Position numbers and translations under genes: made by a program
The notes under the pieces: model-generated
Told to the model about the DNA's origin: nothing
Databases searched by the model: none
Seen by the model: only the letters and a program-made list of their open reading frames with translations
Origin: JBOZRQ01 sp050789255
Lineage (GTDB): Bacteria; Bacillota; Sulfobacillia; Symbiobacteriales; Symbiobacteriaceae
Length of the DNA stretch: 64,000 nucleotides
Reading direction: 5' to 3'
Assembly (NCBI GenBank): GCA_050789255.1
Contig: JBOZRQ010000010.1
Span: forward strand, 1 to 64,000
Part shown: piece by piece, positions 44,391 to 52,895 of the stretch
Numbering within the stretch: position 1 is the first letter of the stretch
Layout: every line of letters begins with the position of its first letter

Positions 44391-46148
44391 TTACTGCTTC
44401 AGCAGGATCCGGTACCCGGCTCTCAGCCCGAAGACCTCGCCGTTCCGCTCGATGAACTGGAAGGTCAGCTGGGCGACGCCCAGGTCTACGACAAAGTCCG
44501 TCTCGCTAACTGCGATGGCCGGCAGCGGCAGACCCGGCTGCTCGAAGATCAGCTGACCGTTTACCACCTTGACCTGGAACGGCGCCGCCTCCCCGCCTGC
44601 GTAGACGCCCTCGAACCGCTTCAACTGCGACTCGTTCAGGGTGACCGGCTGGCGATCGAGGTGCTTGGCCATCATGGGCAGTCCAGACGACAGGTTCAAA
44701 GCGCTGCGCACCAGCAGGTCGGTGGGAGCGCCGCCATAGTTGCTCAGGCCGACCGCCGCCAACCCCTTCTCGGGAATCACGGTGAACGCCGCCTGGGTGC
44801 CCTTGTTGGCCCCCCCATGCTCGATCACCTTCATGCCATGGTAGTCCGGGCGAATGAAGAGGCCATAGCCGTACCACACCCCGGTTTCGGCCTCAACGTA
44901 GGGCGTCGTCATCGCTTCCACGCTCTCCTTGGACAGGATGCGCACGCCGCCCACCTCGCCGCCGGTCCGGAAGATCTCTGCGAAGCGGAGCATGTCCTGC
45001 ACCGTAGACCGCAGGAATCCAGCGGCCGCAGCAGGACCGCTCTCCCACCAGACCGGGCTCTCCTTGACCTTGACGGCGCCAGGCAGAGCAGGGTCGGGCT
45101 CCACGGCGTAGAGCGTGGTGTGCTCGGCCATCTGCAGCATCGCTTCATGGTCAAACGTGGAGCTGTTCATGCCTGCGGGCTTCAGGATATGCTCGGTCAC
45201 GTACTCCTCGTAGCGCTGACCGCTCACCCGAGCAACGATCTCACCGAGCAAGGCGTAGGAGTCGTTGGAGTAGCTGAAGTAGGCGCCGGGCTCAGCGATT
45301 AGCGGGACCGGCGACTGGGCGATGAATCCCATCCACTCCTGGGCCGTGCGGATGGCCGGGAACTGCTTTAGCTGTTCCGGGGCGTCCGGGTCGGCCTTCA
45401 GGCTGTCCGCCATGGCGAAGAACAGGGTCGGCATGCCCGGCAGGCCGGCGCTGTGGGTGAGGAGGTGCTTGATCTTGGTCGCCTTGGCCCAGTCGGGCAC
45501 CGTGGTGGTGTACTCGGGCAGGTACTTCTGAACCGAGTCCTCCACGGACAGCTTGCCGGCCTCCTGGAGCTGCATAATGGCGACCGCCGTGAAGGTCTTG
45601 GTGGTCGAACCGATGCCCATCACTGTGTTGGCGGTCATCGGGAGCCCCTTGGCGCTGTTGCGGGGGCCGTGGCTGCGCAGCAGTATGGGGTTGCCGTTTT
45701 GGGCCACGCCGACGGAGAGGCCGGCGCCCTCCGCTGCCTGGGTGGCCTGGCCGAGGAGTGCATCGAACTGGGGCGCCCAGGCCGGAGCGAACAGCGGCTC
45801 GTGTTTCACATCAAACCGAGACATCACACCCAACCCCTCCGTAAAGAACGTCAGCGGTACCATGGTCTTGCCATCCACCAAGGTAACAGGCTGGCCGAGC
45901 TCAAGCGCCCGGCCGCCGATCCGGGCGGTCTGCTGGCCGATCGTCACGGTGGCCTGCTTGGCGCCCAACCGCACGGTGGCGGTCTGCGTGGCGTTGTCCC
46001 ACGTGACGACGGCGCCGGAGGCTTCGGCCGCGGCCCGCAAGGGCACCATGGGCGCCGGGGTCGCCCCGGCGTGAGCCGTAGCGAAGAGTGCGGTCACGAA
46101 AATCGCAGAGGCGGTACCAGTAGCGGTCATACGTCTAAATGCTTTCAC
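44391..46148 (-). CDS. Exported serine hydrolase with N-terminal copper-amine-oxidase-like domain
   Basis: The 585-residue protein has a signal peptide (about 1-27). A small domain follows (about 30-110) with MVPLRAAAEASGAVVTWD and KTMVPLTFF, the pattern of the copper-amine-oxidase N-terminal (stalk) repeat common in exported Firmicute proteins. The class C beta-lactamase-like domain has STTK (nucleophile motif), YSN in YFSYSNDSY and HGG in IEHGGANKG. A C-terminal lipocalin-like add-on follows. It should act at the cell surface on a peptide or ester. GTG 46148 has GAGGGAG upstream. It is divergent from the SLH protein. Confidence 0.88.
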   Translation of the reverse strand: MKAFRRMTATGTASAIFVTALFATAHAGATPAPMVPLRAAAEASGAVVTWDNATQTATVRLGAKQATVTIGQQTARIGGRALELGQPVTLVDGKTMVPLTFFTEGLGVMSRFDVKHEPLFAPAWAPQFDALLGQATQAAEGAGLSVGVAQNGNPILLRSHGPRNSAKGLPMTANTVMGIGSTTKTFTAVAIMQLQEAGKLSVEDSVQKYLPEYTTTVPDWAKATKIKHLLTHSAGLPGMPTLFFAMADSLKADPDAPEQLKQFPAIRTAQEWMGFIAQSPVPLIAEPGAYFSYSNDSYALLGEIVARVSGQRYEEYVTEHILKPAGMNSSTFDHEAMLQMAEHTTLYAVEPDPALPGAVKVKESPVWWESGPAAAAGFLRSTVQDMLRFAEIFRTGGEVGGVRILSKESVEAMTTPYVEAETGVWYGYGLFIRPDYHGMKVIEHGGANKGTQAAFTVIPEKGLAAVGLSNYGGAPTDLLVRSALNLSSGLPMMAKHLDRQPVTLNESQLKRFEGVYAGGEAAPFQVKVVNGQLIFEQPGLPLPAIAVSETDFVVDLGVAQLTFQFIERNGEVFGLRAGYRILLKQ

Positions 46149-46224
46149 TGGGTCACAACTCCCTCATAATAGGTGGTCGGCGCAGTTCCAACATCAGCAT
46201 ACCGATCAACCAGGGAGTAGGGCA

Positions 46225-46241
46225 TGTACCCTCCAGGTACA
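46225..46241. promoter_or_regulatory. Palindromic operator TGTACC-N5-GGTACA (site 2)
   Basis: A perfect 6-5-6 inverted repeat sits between the divergent hydrolase and SLH-protein genes, with another half-site GGTACA at 46248-46253. It matches site 1 at 41791-41807, implying the same regulator. Confidence 0.65.
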
Positions 46242-46357
46242 TCAGCGGGTACATCTTCCCCCTGTACGCCAACTCGTCACAGGAGGAGGAAGGGCAAATC
46301 TCGACACACGAGGAATCTTTCCGACTTGTACCAAATAATTGGTCAGGGAGGATTCCA

Positions 46358-48385
46358 ATGCGTCACCGCTGGGTTCGGGTCGTGCTGGCGCTCCTGGTCG
46401 CGTTGCCACTGGGCAACGGCGTAGCCAGGGCCGAGATCAACTCCACCAACATCCAGGCAGCCACTGGCCGCTTGGCCCAACTGAACGTGATCAAAGGCGT
46501 GGGACCGGGCGACTTCGCTGTGGATCGGGAGATGACCCGAGCCGAGCTGGCTACGATCATGGTTCGCGCGTATGGACAGGAAGCAAACGCCGCCCTGATG
46601 AATGGCGCAGCCGCATTCCCGGACACCACCAACCACTGGGCTTCCGGCAACATCGCCATGTTCAAAGCGCTGGTAGAGCGGCAGGGCGGCACCGTCGGGA
46701 TGCCCAACGGGACCTTTGCCCCCGAAGCAAAGATGACGCCGGCCCAAGCCGTAGCCTTTCTGATGAAGTTCCTGGGCGTCAAGCCGAACACGAACCTGTC
46801 TTGGCCGCAAGACCACCTCGAACCCGCCGCGAGACTCGGGCTAATCACCGCCGATGACGCAGCACGCCTCGCACCGATGATGAATGCCAACGCCACCCGC
46901 GGGCTGATCTTCTACCTGCTCGACCACGCCTTCTATAACTACACCCTGCTGAGCGGGAAGAGTTTCTACCGAACCTTCGTGGACACCCAGCCGCCCGACC
47001 TCACCGTCGTCCCGCTCCCTGCCAACACAGACGCCGCCGAGGTCGCCCTCACAGGGACGGTCTCCGGACAGGAGAGCCTCGTCCTCGCCCATGGTAGCCA
47101 GAGCACGACCCTTGCGGTAACCGCCGGGGACTGGTCGGTGACGGCCCCCTTGTCGGAAGGGGAGAACGTGCTCACCCTGCGCGCCACCGATGTGGTCGGC
47201 AACATGACAGAGCGTAATGTTCGCATCGTGCGCCAGAGCCCAAAGCCCACGTCGGTCCAGGTCGACCTGCCGTCCTCGGTGGCCGTGGGCTCGGTCACCG
47301 CGATCGGGGTCACGATTCGGGATCAAATGGGAAGGGTGATGGCGGTGCCGTGGCAGGCCCGTGTCATCGGCGAGGTCGGCAAGGTAGACCCGGCCGCCTC
47401 CACCTTCGAGGCAGGCACCAAGTCGGGCCAGGGCATCGTGGAGGTCACGGTGGCCGGCCTGGAGTCTGTCACTCGGCCAGTGACCGTCTTGCCCGGCCCG
47501 ATCGCGGCCCTGAAGATCTCTCCCGAGGCGGTGACCGCCTTCGTCGGCGGGGAGCCGCACCGGTTCACCGCGCAGGGCGTGGACGCTTACGGCAACCTGT
47601 TCCCCGTAGATGCGAACCGGGTTAAGTGGAGCGCCTGGAGCGAGGGCGCCCCTGGCACGCAGACCATTACCGCCACGTTGGGCGAGGCCCGTGGCACTGC
47701 CACGCTGACCCTGCACACCCGGCCCACCATCGCTGCGGCCAACCTGTACAATACCGTCTGGGAGTCGGTCTCCCGGCAGGTCGCCGCTGCCGACGCGGAC
47801 GGAGACCGGCTGAGCTACGCCGCCTCCGGGCTCCCGCCCGGCGTGTCCATCGATGCGGTGACCGGGGTGATCTCAGGGCGCCTGACCGGCACCGGGTTCT
47901 ACTCGGCCAGCGTCTCCGTCACCGATGAGGATGGGGAGACAGCCACCGCCGACTTCACCTGGTCGGTCGCCCCTGAACCCGAGCCGCCGCCTGCAATCAG
48001 CCCCAATCAGGCGCCCACCATCACCGGCCCCACAGAGATTACTGGCGGGGTGGATGAGGTCGCCTTCTTGGACCCCATCCGGGTCGAAGACCCCGACGCA
48101 GGGGACGGGGAGGTGGAGGTGACGATCTCTGCTACAGAGGGGTACTTCTCGATCTGGACGATCGCAGACCTGACGTTGATCGATGGTGATTCGGTCGAGC
48201 ATTCCCCGTACATGCGGTTCCGGGGAACGCTGGCAGCCGTGAACGCGGCGCTGGAGCAGACATCCTTCCGCGCAGCGAACCTGGGCGCCTTCGTGACCAT
48301 CTCGGTCTCCGACCTCGGCAACACCGGGAGCGGGGGCGCACAGACGACCACCATCGTGATTCATTTCATGGTCGACGGCGAGTGA
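46358..48385 (+). CDS. S-layer-homology surface protein with Ig-like and cadherin-like domains
   Basis: The 675-residue protein has a signal peptide (about 1-26) and two to three SLH repeats (about 28-200) with the motifs NVIKGVGPGDFAVDREMTRA and FPDTTNHWASGNI, which bind cell-wall polymers. A bacterial Ig-like domain follows (about 215-290), then invasin-like beta repeats (about 295-480), a putative Ig/cadherin-like domain with GDRLSYAASGLPPGVSID, and a C-terminal cadherin-like domain rich in Asp. The ATG has GGGAGG 6 bases upstream. It is probably an S-layer-associated surface protein. Confidence 0.88.
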   Translation: MRHRWVRVVLALLVALPLGNGVARAEINSTNIQAATGRLAQLNVIKGVGPGDFAVDREMTRAELATIMVRAYGQEANAALMNGAAAFPDTTNHWASGNIAMFKALVERQGGTVGMPNGTFAPEAKMTPAQAVAFLMKFLGVKPNTNLSWPQDHLEPAARLGLITADDAARLAPMMNANATRGLIFYLLDHAFYNYTLLSGKSFYRTFVDTQPPDLTVVPLPANTDAAEVALTGTVSGQESLVLAHGSQSTTLAVTAGDWSVTAPLSEGENVLTLRATDVVGNMTERNVRIVRQSPKPTSVQVDLPSSVAVGSVTAIGVTIRDQMGRVMAVPWQARVIGEVGKVDPAASTFEAGTKSGQGIVEVTVAGLESVTRPVTVLPGPIAALKISPEAVTAFVGGEPHRFTAQGVDAYGNLFPVDANRVKWSAWSEGAPGTQTITATLGEARGTATLTLHTRPTIAAANLYNTVWESVSRQVAAADADGDRLSYAASGLPPGVSIDAVTGVISGRLTGTGFYSASVSVTDEDGETATADFTWSVAPEPEPPPAISPNQAPTITGPTEITGGVDEVAFLDPIRVEDPDAGDGEVEVTISATEGYFSIWTIADLTLIDGDSVEHSPYMRFRGTLAAVNAALEQTSFRAANLGAFVTISVSDLGNTGSGGAQTTTIVIHFMVDGE

Positions 48386-48406
48386 ACCCATCGTCAGGAA
48401 ATACCA

Positions 48407-48432
48407 GAGCCCGGCTGCCAACAGCCGGGCTC
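48407..48432. terminator. Bidirectional terminator (copy B of an identical hairpin)
   Basis: The stem GAGCCCGGCTG/CAGCCGGGCTC with loop CCAA is identical over 26 bases to 38921-38946. It separates the SLH gene from a converging acetyltransferase gene. Confidence 0.85.
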
Positions 48433-48446
48433 AGTTCATGTCCATC

Positions 48447-49118
48447 TTAAAGCGGCAGCAGCGCCACGGTCTGGCGGTCACGGAGCCGGCGGACCATCTC
48501 ATGCCAGGCGGCGGGCTTGTTCGGCAGCACCGTATAGTACTCGGTGAGGAAGTCTGCCACCAGCTTGCCCGGCAGGTCCGTGCGGCCGGGGTCAGCCGGC
48601 AGGAAGCACAGGTCCAGGTTCGATACCTCGGCCCCGGTCTGCTGCCAGGAGGGGTGCACATAGTCGAAGTTCAGCCGGCGGTAGCCCATGTGGGAGAGCA
48701 CCTCACGGCGGACCATCGGGTGCATGGCCGGAACGGAACCGAAGTCGAAGTCGGTGACCCGGCCCGGGTCGTAGATCTCGGCAAACATCCCCAGGGAGCT
48801 CTGGCCCTTCGCTGCCGCCATCGCCTTTAGATCAGCCTCACGCCGATCCCAGATAAAGCGTCCCAGGCTGAGCCCGGTGCGCCCGATAATGGTAAAATCA
48901 CTCATAGCCACCTGTACGGAGTCCATGTAGCGGTACTCGGTGGCGCCCACCACCTCCCCCTCGTACACGACCACGCACACCCGCAGGCTCTCATCCTTCA
49001 GGGGGCCGGCCCACTCGGGCGCCGCCAGCACCTCATCCGGCGGAAAGACGGTGGCCAGCAGCTGGTGCATCTGTGTGAAGAGCGGATCCTGAATCGATGT
49101 AATGCGGATATACTCCAA
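48447..49118 (-). CDS. GNAT-like acetyltransferase
   Basis: The 223-residue product is arranged like a GNAT enzyme, with strands such as VCVVVYEGEVVGATEYRYM (about 52-70), a central beta strand and helices to the C-terminus. The pyrophosphate-binding loop is not obvious, so the assignment is tentative. The start is TTG 49118, 8 bases after GGGAGG; the longer open frame lacks a signal. It is divergent from the RNA methyltransferase gene. Confidence 0.6.
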   Translation of the reverse strand: MEYIRITSIQDPLFTQMHQLLATVFPPDEVLAAPEWAGPLKDESLRVCVVVYEGEVVGATEYRYMDSVQVAMSDFTIIGRTGLSLGRFIWDRREADLKAMAAAKGQSSLGMFAEIYDPGRVTDFDFGSVPAMHPMVRREVLSHMGYRRLNFDYVHPSWQQTGAEVSNLDLCFLPADPGRTDLPGKLVADFLTEYYTVLPNKPAAWHEMVRRLRDRQTVALLPL

Positions 49119-49155
49119 GATGGTAACCTCCCAGATGATGAAAGGACGATCCCCC

Positions 49156-49674
49156 GTGCAGCAGCGACACCACGTGCTCACCGTGGCCGATCATGACGCC
49201 TATCGCAAGCTTCCGCGCCACTCGGTGCGGCTGGTGACATACAACGCCTTCGACCCCAACATAGCCGGAGCGGTTCGGACAGCAGAAGCGTTCCGCATCG
49301 AGCATGTCTATATGCTGCGCAAGCCCAAAACGGCGGCGCCGGCGGCCGGCGAAGGGCGCCTGCAACCAACCACCTACACCCACGACCTGGTGGGCGTCAT
49401 CGAGCAGGCCAAGGCCGACGGGTACACGGTCGTCGCCCTGGAGCAGACCACCACCAGCGTGCCCCTGACCCGCGCAGCCCTCCCGGCGAAGATGTGCCTG
49501 GTCGCCGGCGACGAGGGCGGCGGTGTGCCGCCCAAGGCCCTGGTCCACTGCGACATGGCCGTGGAGATCCCCCAGTTCGGCCTGGTCCCCAGCCTCAACG
49601 TGGTCAGCGCCATCAGCATCGCCCTGTACGAGTGGGTCCGGCAGCACGCTAGTACGGCGGAAGAGCCACAGTAA
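49156..49674 (+). CDS. SpoU-family RNA 2'-O-methyltransferase
   Basis: The 172-residue protein is a minimal SPOUT domain. It has motif 1 NAFDPNIAGAVRTAEAF (about 29-45), motif 2 MCLVAGDEGGGVP and motif 3 FGLVPSLNVVSAISIALYEW, which builds the knot binding S-adenosylmethionine. It would methylate a ribose in tRNA or rRNA. GTG 49156 with AAAGGA upstream is preferred over the ATG at 49135. It overlaps the end of the convergent kinase gene by 26 bases. Confidence 0.9.
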   Translation: MQQRHHVLTVADHDAYRKLPRHSVRLVTYNAFDPNIAGAVRTAEAFRIEHVYMLRKPKTAAPAAGEGRLQPTTYTHDLVGVIEQAKADGYTVVALEQTTTSVPLTRAALPAKMCLVAGDEGGGVPPKALVHCDMAVEIPQFGLVPSLNVVSAISIALYEWVRQHASTAEEPQ

Positions 49675-50563
49675 GAGCCCCGGCCCGCGCCTCAAACGAC
49701 AGCTGAACCGGGTCGATCACATCGCCGTCCACATGGGCGTGGATGGGCGCCAGGGGCCGGATCTCCACCCGGCTTCCCCGCAGGAGCCGGACCTTCGGAT
49801 GCCGGACATGCCCCCCGGTGTAAACCCGCGGCAGCAGGCCCAGCAACTGGGGCCGGGTCAGCTCCTCGGCGATGTAGACATCCAGGAGGCCGTCCTCCCG
49901 GCTCGCCGTGGGGGCGATGCGCATGCCGCCGCCGTACTGGGGCCCGTTGGCGATCGCGGCGAGGGTGATCGGGCCGGCGTAGATCTGGCCGTCAACGTCG
50001 ACCTCCACCGGGATCGCGTGGTACCGGGCGATGGTGGTGAAGGCGCCCAGCAGGTAGGGCAGCGTGCCGCCCAGGCCCTTGGGGTACTTGCTGGTCACGG
50101 CGGCGACCTCGGCGTCAAAGCCCACCCCGGCCACGTTCAGGAAGGGATGGCGCCCGGCGGCCATCCCCAGGTCGATCCAGCGGGTGCTGCCGCTCAAGGC
50201 GATCCGGAGTGCCTCCTCGGGCTTCAGGGAGATGCCTGTGGTCTTGCAGAAGTCGTTGCCGGTGCCCGCCGGAATGGCGCCCAGGACGGTATCGCTGTGG
50301 ACCAGTTCCGCAGCCACTGCGTCCAGCGTGCCATCGCCGCCCACGGCGACTACTCGCTCGATGCCCGCACGCACCGCCTGCGCAGCGACGAGCCGGGTCT
50401 CCGCATAACTGGACGGCAGGATCACCTCGATTGCCGGGTTGGCGGCCAGGAGCGGTCCGATCCGCTTCCAGACGCTAAGGGCCGCCCCGCGCCCGGCCTT
50501 GGGGTTGACGATGAACAGCGCCCGCAGGGCGATACACCCTCTCTGTGGTCTACTTTGCAGCAT
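49649..50563 (-). CDS. Diacylglycerol kinase-family lipid kinase
   Basis: The 304-residue protein has the ATP-binding signature GGDGT (about 75-79), preceded by IVNPKAGRG (about 18-26) and followed by LGAIPAGTGNDFCK, the conserved motifs of DagK/YegS-type kinases. It would phosphorylate diacylglycerol or a related lipid at the membrane. The ATG at 50563 lacks a clear ribosome binding site, so the start may lie nearer the NPKAG motif. Confidence 0.92.
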   Translation of the reverse strand: MLQSRPQRGCIALRALFIVNPKAGRGAALSVWKRIGPLLAANPAIEVILPSSYAETRLVAAQAVRAGIERVVAVGGDGTLDAVAAELVHSDTVLGAIPAGTGNDFCKTTGISLKPEEALRIALSGSTRWIDLGMAAGRHPFLNVAGVGFDAEVAAVTSKYPKGLGGTLPYLLGAFTTIARYHAIPVEVDVDGQIYAGPITLAAIANGPQYGGGMRIAPTASREDGLLDVYIAEELTRPQLLGLLPRVYTGGHVRHPKVRLLRGSRVEIRPLAPIHAHVDGDVIDPVQLSFEARAGALTVALPPY

Positions 50564-50697
50564 CTATTCGTTAGACGGCGCCCCCGGCGAATCCCTGCTA
50601 ATTCGCCCTCATCGGCTCCCAGTCAAAGGGGAAACGCCAATGAGTAACGAAATTCCGCCTAAACACATTACTGCATCGCACCAGGGAGGTACCCGCA

Positions 50698-51078
50698 TTG
50701 GTCAGGATCGGCCCAGAACGTAGGCTATACGTGCGCATCCCCCTCGACGGCGTGCCCGCCACGATGAAAGTGATCTCGGTCGGCGGGCGCCCAATCACGA
50801 CGGACCCGAGGCCGTGCTCCATCCAGAACGCCAGCGGCGGCGGGCTTTGGGTGAAGTGCGATGAAGACCTGCAGATCAGGCGCGGCGTCATCGCCACCTT
50901 CGCCTTTACGCTGGAAAACAAACAGTTCCAGTTCGACGGAAAGCTGATCCGCAAGGTCGACAGCCTGACGGCGGTGGATTACGCGGTCACCTTTACGGAG
51001 GTGGACGAGCAGCAGCGCAAAGAGCTGATCGCCGCCCTGGGGAACATTCGGATTCCGACCGGGATCACGAAGCCGTAG
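50698..51078 (+). CDS. PilZ-domain protein
   Basis: The 126-residue protein shows the cyclic-di-GMP-binding pattern: an Arg-rich start (PERRLYVRIPL, about 6-16) and NASGGGLWV (about 44-52) matching (D/N)xSxxG. It probably binds cyclic di-GMP and alters motility or surface functions. The start is TTG 50698, 8 bases after GGGAGG. Confidence 0.82.
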   Translation: MVRIGPERRLYVRIPLDGVPATMKVISVGGRPITTDPRPCSIQNASGGGLWVKCDEDLQIRRGVIATFAFTLENKQFQFDGKLIRKVDSLTAVDYAVTFTEVDEQQRKELIAALGNIRIPTGITKP

Positions 51079-51120
51079 GGCGCCCGATCGCCTCCGCCGG
51101 TAGATTGTATTGGAGCCGGA

Positions 51121-51579
51121 CCGCCAGTATTTGCAGTCCACCGCCAGTTCGTCCAGGTCCAGTCGGAGACGGCGATTCGGCACCTGGCCAGCCAGTATCC
51201 CTACGACGACGGGCAGCACCCCGGCGAGCCCTCGCTGCGGGGCAGCGCCGACGAGGTGGCCCAGAACCTGCGCAAGGAGCTGCAGGTCCGCCTGGAGCTG
51301 GCCGGCCTTGAGGTGATCGAGGCCCGCCTCTCCCACCTGGCCTACAGCGCCGAAATCGCCGGCGCCATGCTCCAGCGGCAGCAGGCGGCCGCCATCATCG
51401 CCGCCCGCCAGAAGATCGTGGAGGGCGCCGTCACCATGGTGGAGATGGCCCTCGACATGCTGGCAGAGAAGCAGGTGGTCGAACTCGACCCGACCAAGAA
51501 GGCCGAGCTGGTCTCCAGCCTCCTGGTGGTGCTGACCAGCGACCGCGGCGCCCATCCTATGCTGCCGGTGACCAAGTAA
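51121..51579 (+). pseudogene. SPFH/Band 7 protein, C-terminal fragment
   Basis: This frame encodes FVQVQSETAIRHLASQYPYD, then SLRGSADEVAQNLRKEL and EARLSHLAYSAEIAGAMLQ. That is the C-terminal half of prokaryotic SPFH-domain proteins of the slipin/HflK-like group, ending PMLPVTK. The N-terminal half, about 130 residues including the membrane hairpin, is missing. The frame runs straight from the PilZ stop without a ribosome binding site; an internal GTG at 51256 would start mid-domain. It is most likely a deletion remnant joined to the PilZ gene end. Confidence 0.75.
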
Positions 51580-51586
51580 ATCGTTC

Positions 51587-51612
51587 AGGGCCCGGCAAGT
51601 CTGCCGGGCCCT
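51587..51612. terminator. Terminator after the SPFH fragment
   Basis: The perfect 11-base-pair stem AGGGCCCGGCA/TGCCGGGCCCT with loop AGTC also serves the converging gene at 51655. Confidence 0.85.
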
Positions 51613-51654
51613 CATTAACTGTTCCTCGCCACCCTCGTCCGGGTCATCGTGCAG

Positions 51655-52299
51655 TTATGGCGTAAACGATGAGAGGCGGGACTCAATCGCATTCCCAGTC
51701 GGGTCGAAGATGCTCAGCACCCAGCCGTACTGCTGGTGGTAGTAGTTGCGGGTCAGCGGGGAATTGGGTGTGGTCGTCTCCACGACGACAACGCAGCTCA
51801 AGATCTGATTGCCAAGCGCAGGGACCGTCGCACTGATGTCGGTGATCTGGGAGGTGGCATTCCCCACGCTCCACTGGGTGCCCACCTGCACGGGTCCCTG
51901 GAGAATCACCTCGGACTGGTTGGGCGTGCTGTTCAGGCGGGGGTTGTTATCGTAGACCTCCCCCTCCCGGTAGATCCGGGTAACCTGGTTCGGGGCCACC
52001 TGGAAGACCTCGGCCAGCACCGTGCCGCCGTTGTCCCGCCGCCACTCCACCTTGCCGCCGCCCTCGCCGACCACCTTCAGCTTGAACGAGGCGTACTCGT
52101 TGCCTTGGCCGGCGAAGTCGGCCTGTGTTCCCTGGTGATAGGGGAAGTAGTCGGCCGCCTGCCCGGGCTCGCAAGCCGGGGTCACCGGAGGACTGACGAT
52201 GGGTTGCGGCTTGATCCGCCACAGTGCGATGTACCAGCCCACACCTACGGCCACGAAGGCCAGCAGTACCACGGCGACCACCAGCCACCATCTTCTCAC
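51655..52299 (-). CDS. Membrane-anchored exported protein, unknown
   Basis: The 214-residue protein has one N-terminal helix (about 4-26) preceded by Arg residues and a beta-rich extracellular domain with YFPYHQGTQADFAGQGNEYA (about 53-72) and VVETTTPNSPLTRNYYHQQY near the end. This resembles exported proteins of Firmicutes that measure or carry a small ligand, but no family name is certain. GTG 52299 has GGGAGG 8 bases upstream. Confidence 0.65.
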   Translation of the reverse strand: MRRWWLVVAVVLLAFVAVGVGWYIALWRIKPQPIVSPPVTPACEPGQAADYFPYHQGTQADFAGQGNEYASFKLKVVGEGGGKVEWRRDNGGTVLAEVFQVAPNQVTRIYREGEVYDNNPRLNSTPNQSEVILQGPVQVGTQWSVGNATSQITDISATVPALGNQILSCVVVVETTTPNSPLTRNYYHQQYGWVLSIFDPTGNAIESRLSSFTP

Positions 52300-52322
52300 G
52301 GGTCTCACCTCCCGATTGCCCG

Positions 52323-52868
52323 CTACAGGTATGCCCTCAACTCGCCCTGCTCCCGCAGCCAGTCCTCTCGCAGCAGGCCCATCAGCACCTGGTCCCGGTA
52401 GCCGTTCAGGGTCCAGGCTGCCTGGCGCAGGACTCCCTCCACCACAAAGCCGCACTTCTCGTAAGACCGGATCGCCCGCTTGTTCTCAGCGAAGGTGTCC
52501 AGGTCGATCCGATGCAGGTTGTACCGGGTAAATAGGATGCGCACCATCTGCCGCATCGCCTCGGTGCCGTAGCCCTGGCCCCAGTGCTCCCGCACCCCGA
52601 TGCTGATGCCCACGGTCGCCCGCCGAGTCACCGGATCGTAGTCCCGGAAGTTGCAGGTACCGATCGGCTCCGGCTCGGGGCCGGCGCCCGTCAGCTCGAT
52701 CATGAAGAGCCCCCGGGGCGCATCGGCGGTGAGTGAGCGGATGAACCCCTCCACCTCCGTCAGGGTTGCGAAGGTGTTCCCCCGCCCGCCGTTACCCCAG
52801 AAGTTGACCTCCTCATCGCTCCAGAAACGGTAGACCAGCTCTGCGTCACGCATCTCGGCTCTCCGCAA
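52323..52868 (-). CDS. RimJ/RimL-type GNAT acetyltransferase
   Basis: The 181-residue protein has the GNAT core, with VGISIGVREHWGQGYGTEAM (about 86-105) containing the acetyl-CoA-binding Q/RxxGxG loop, and the RimJ-like ENKRAIRSYEKCGFVVEGVL. It would acetylate a protein N-terminus or a small amine. The start is TTG 52868; upstream AAGGGAGGG is 18 bases away, so the exact start is uncertain. Confidence 0.88.
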   Translation of the reverse strand: MRRAEMRDAELVYRFWSDEEVNFWGNGGRGNTFATLTEVEGFIRSLTADAPRGLFMIELTGAGPEPEPIGTCNFRDYDPVTRRATVGISIGVREHWGQGYGTEAMRQMVRILFTRYNLHRIDLDTFAENKRAIRSYEKCGFVVEGVLRQAAWTLNGYRDQVLMGLLREDWLREQGELRAYL

Positions 52869-52895
52869 ACGAATGATACCGATCGCCCTCCCTTT

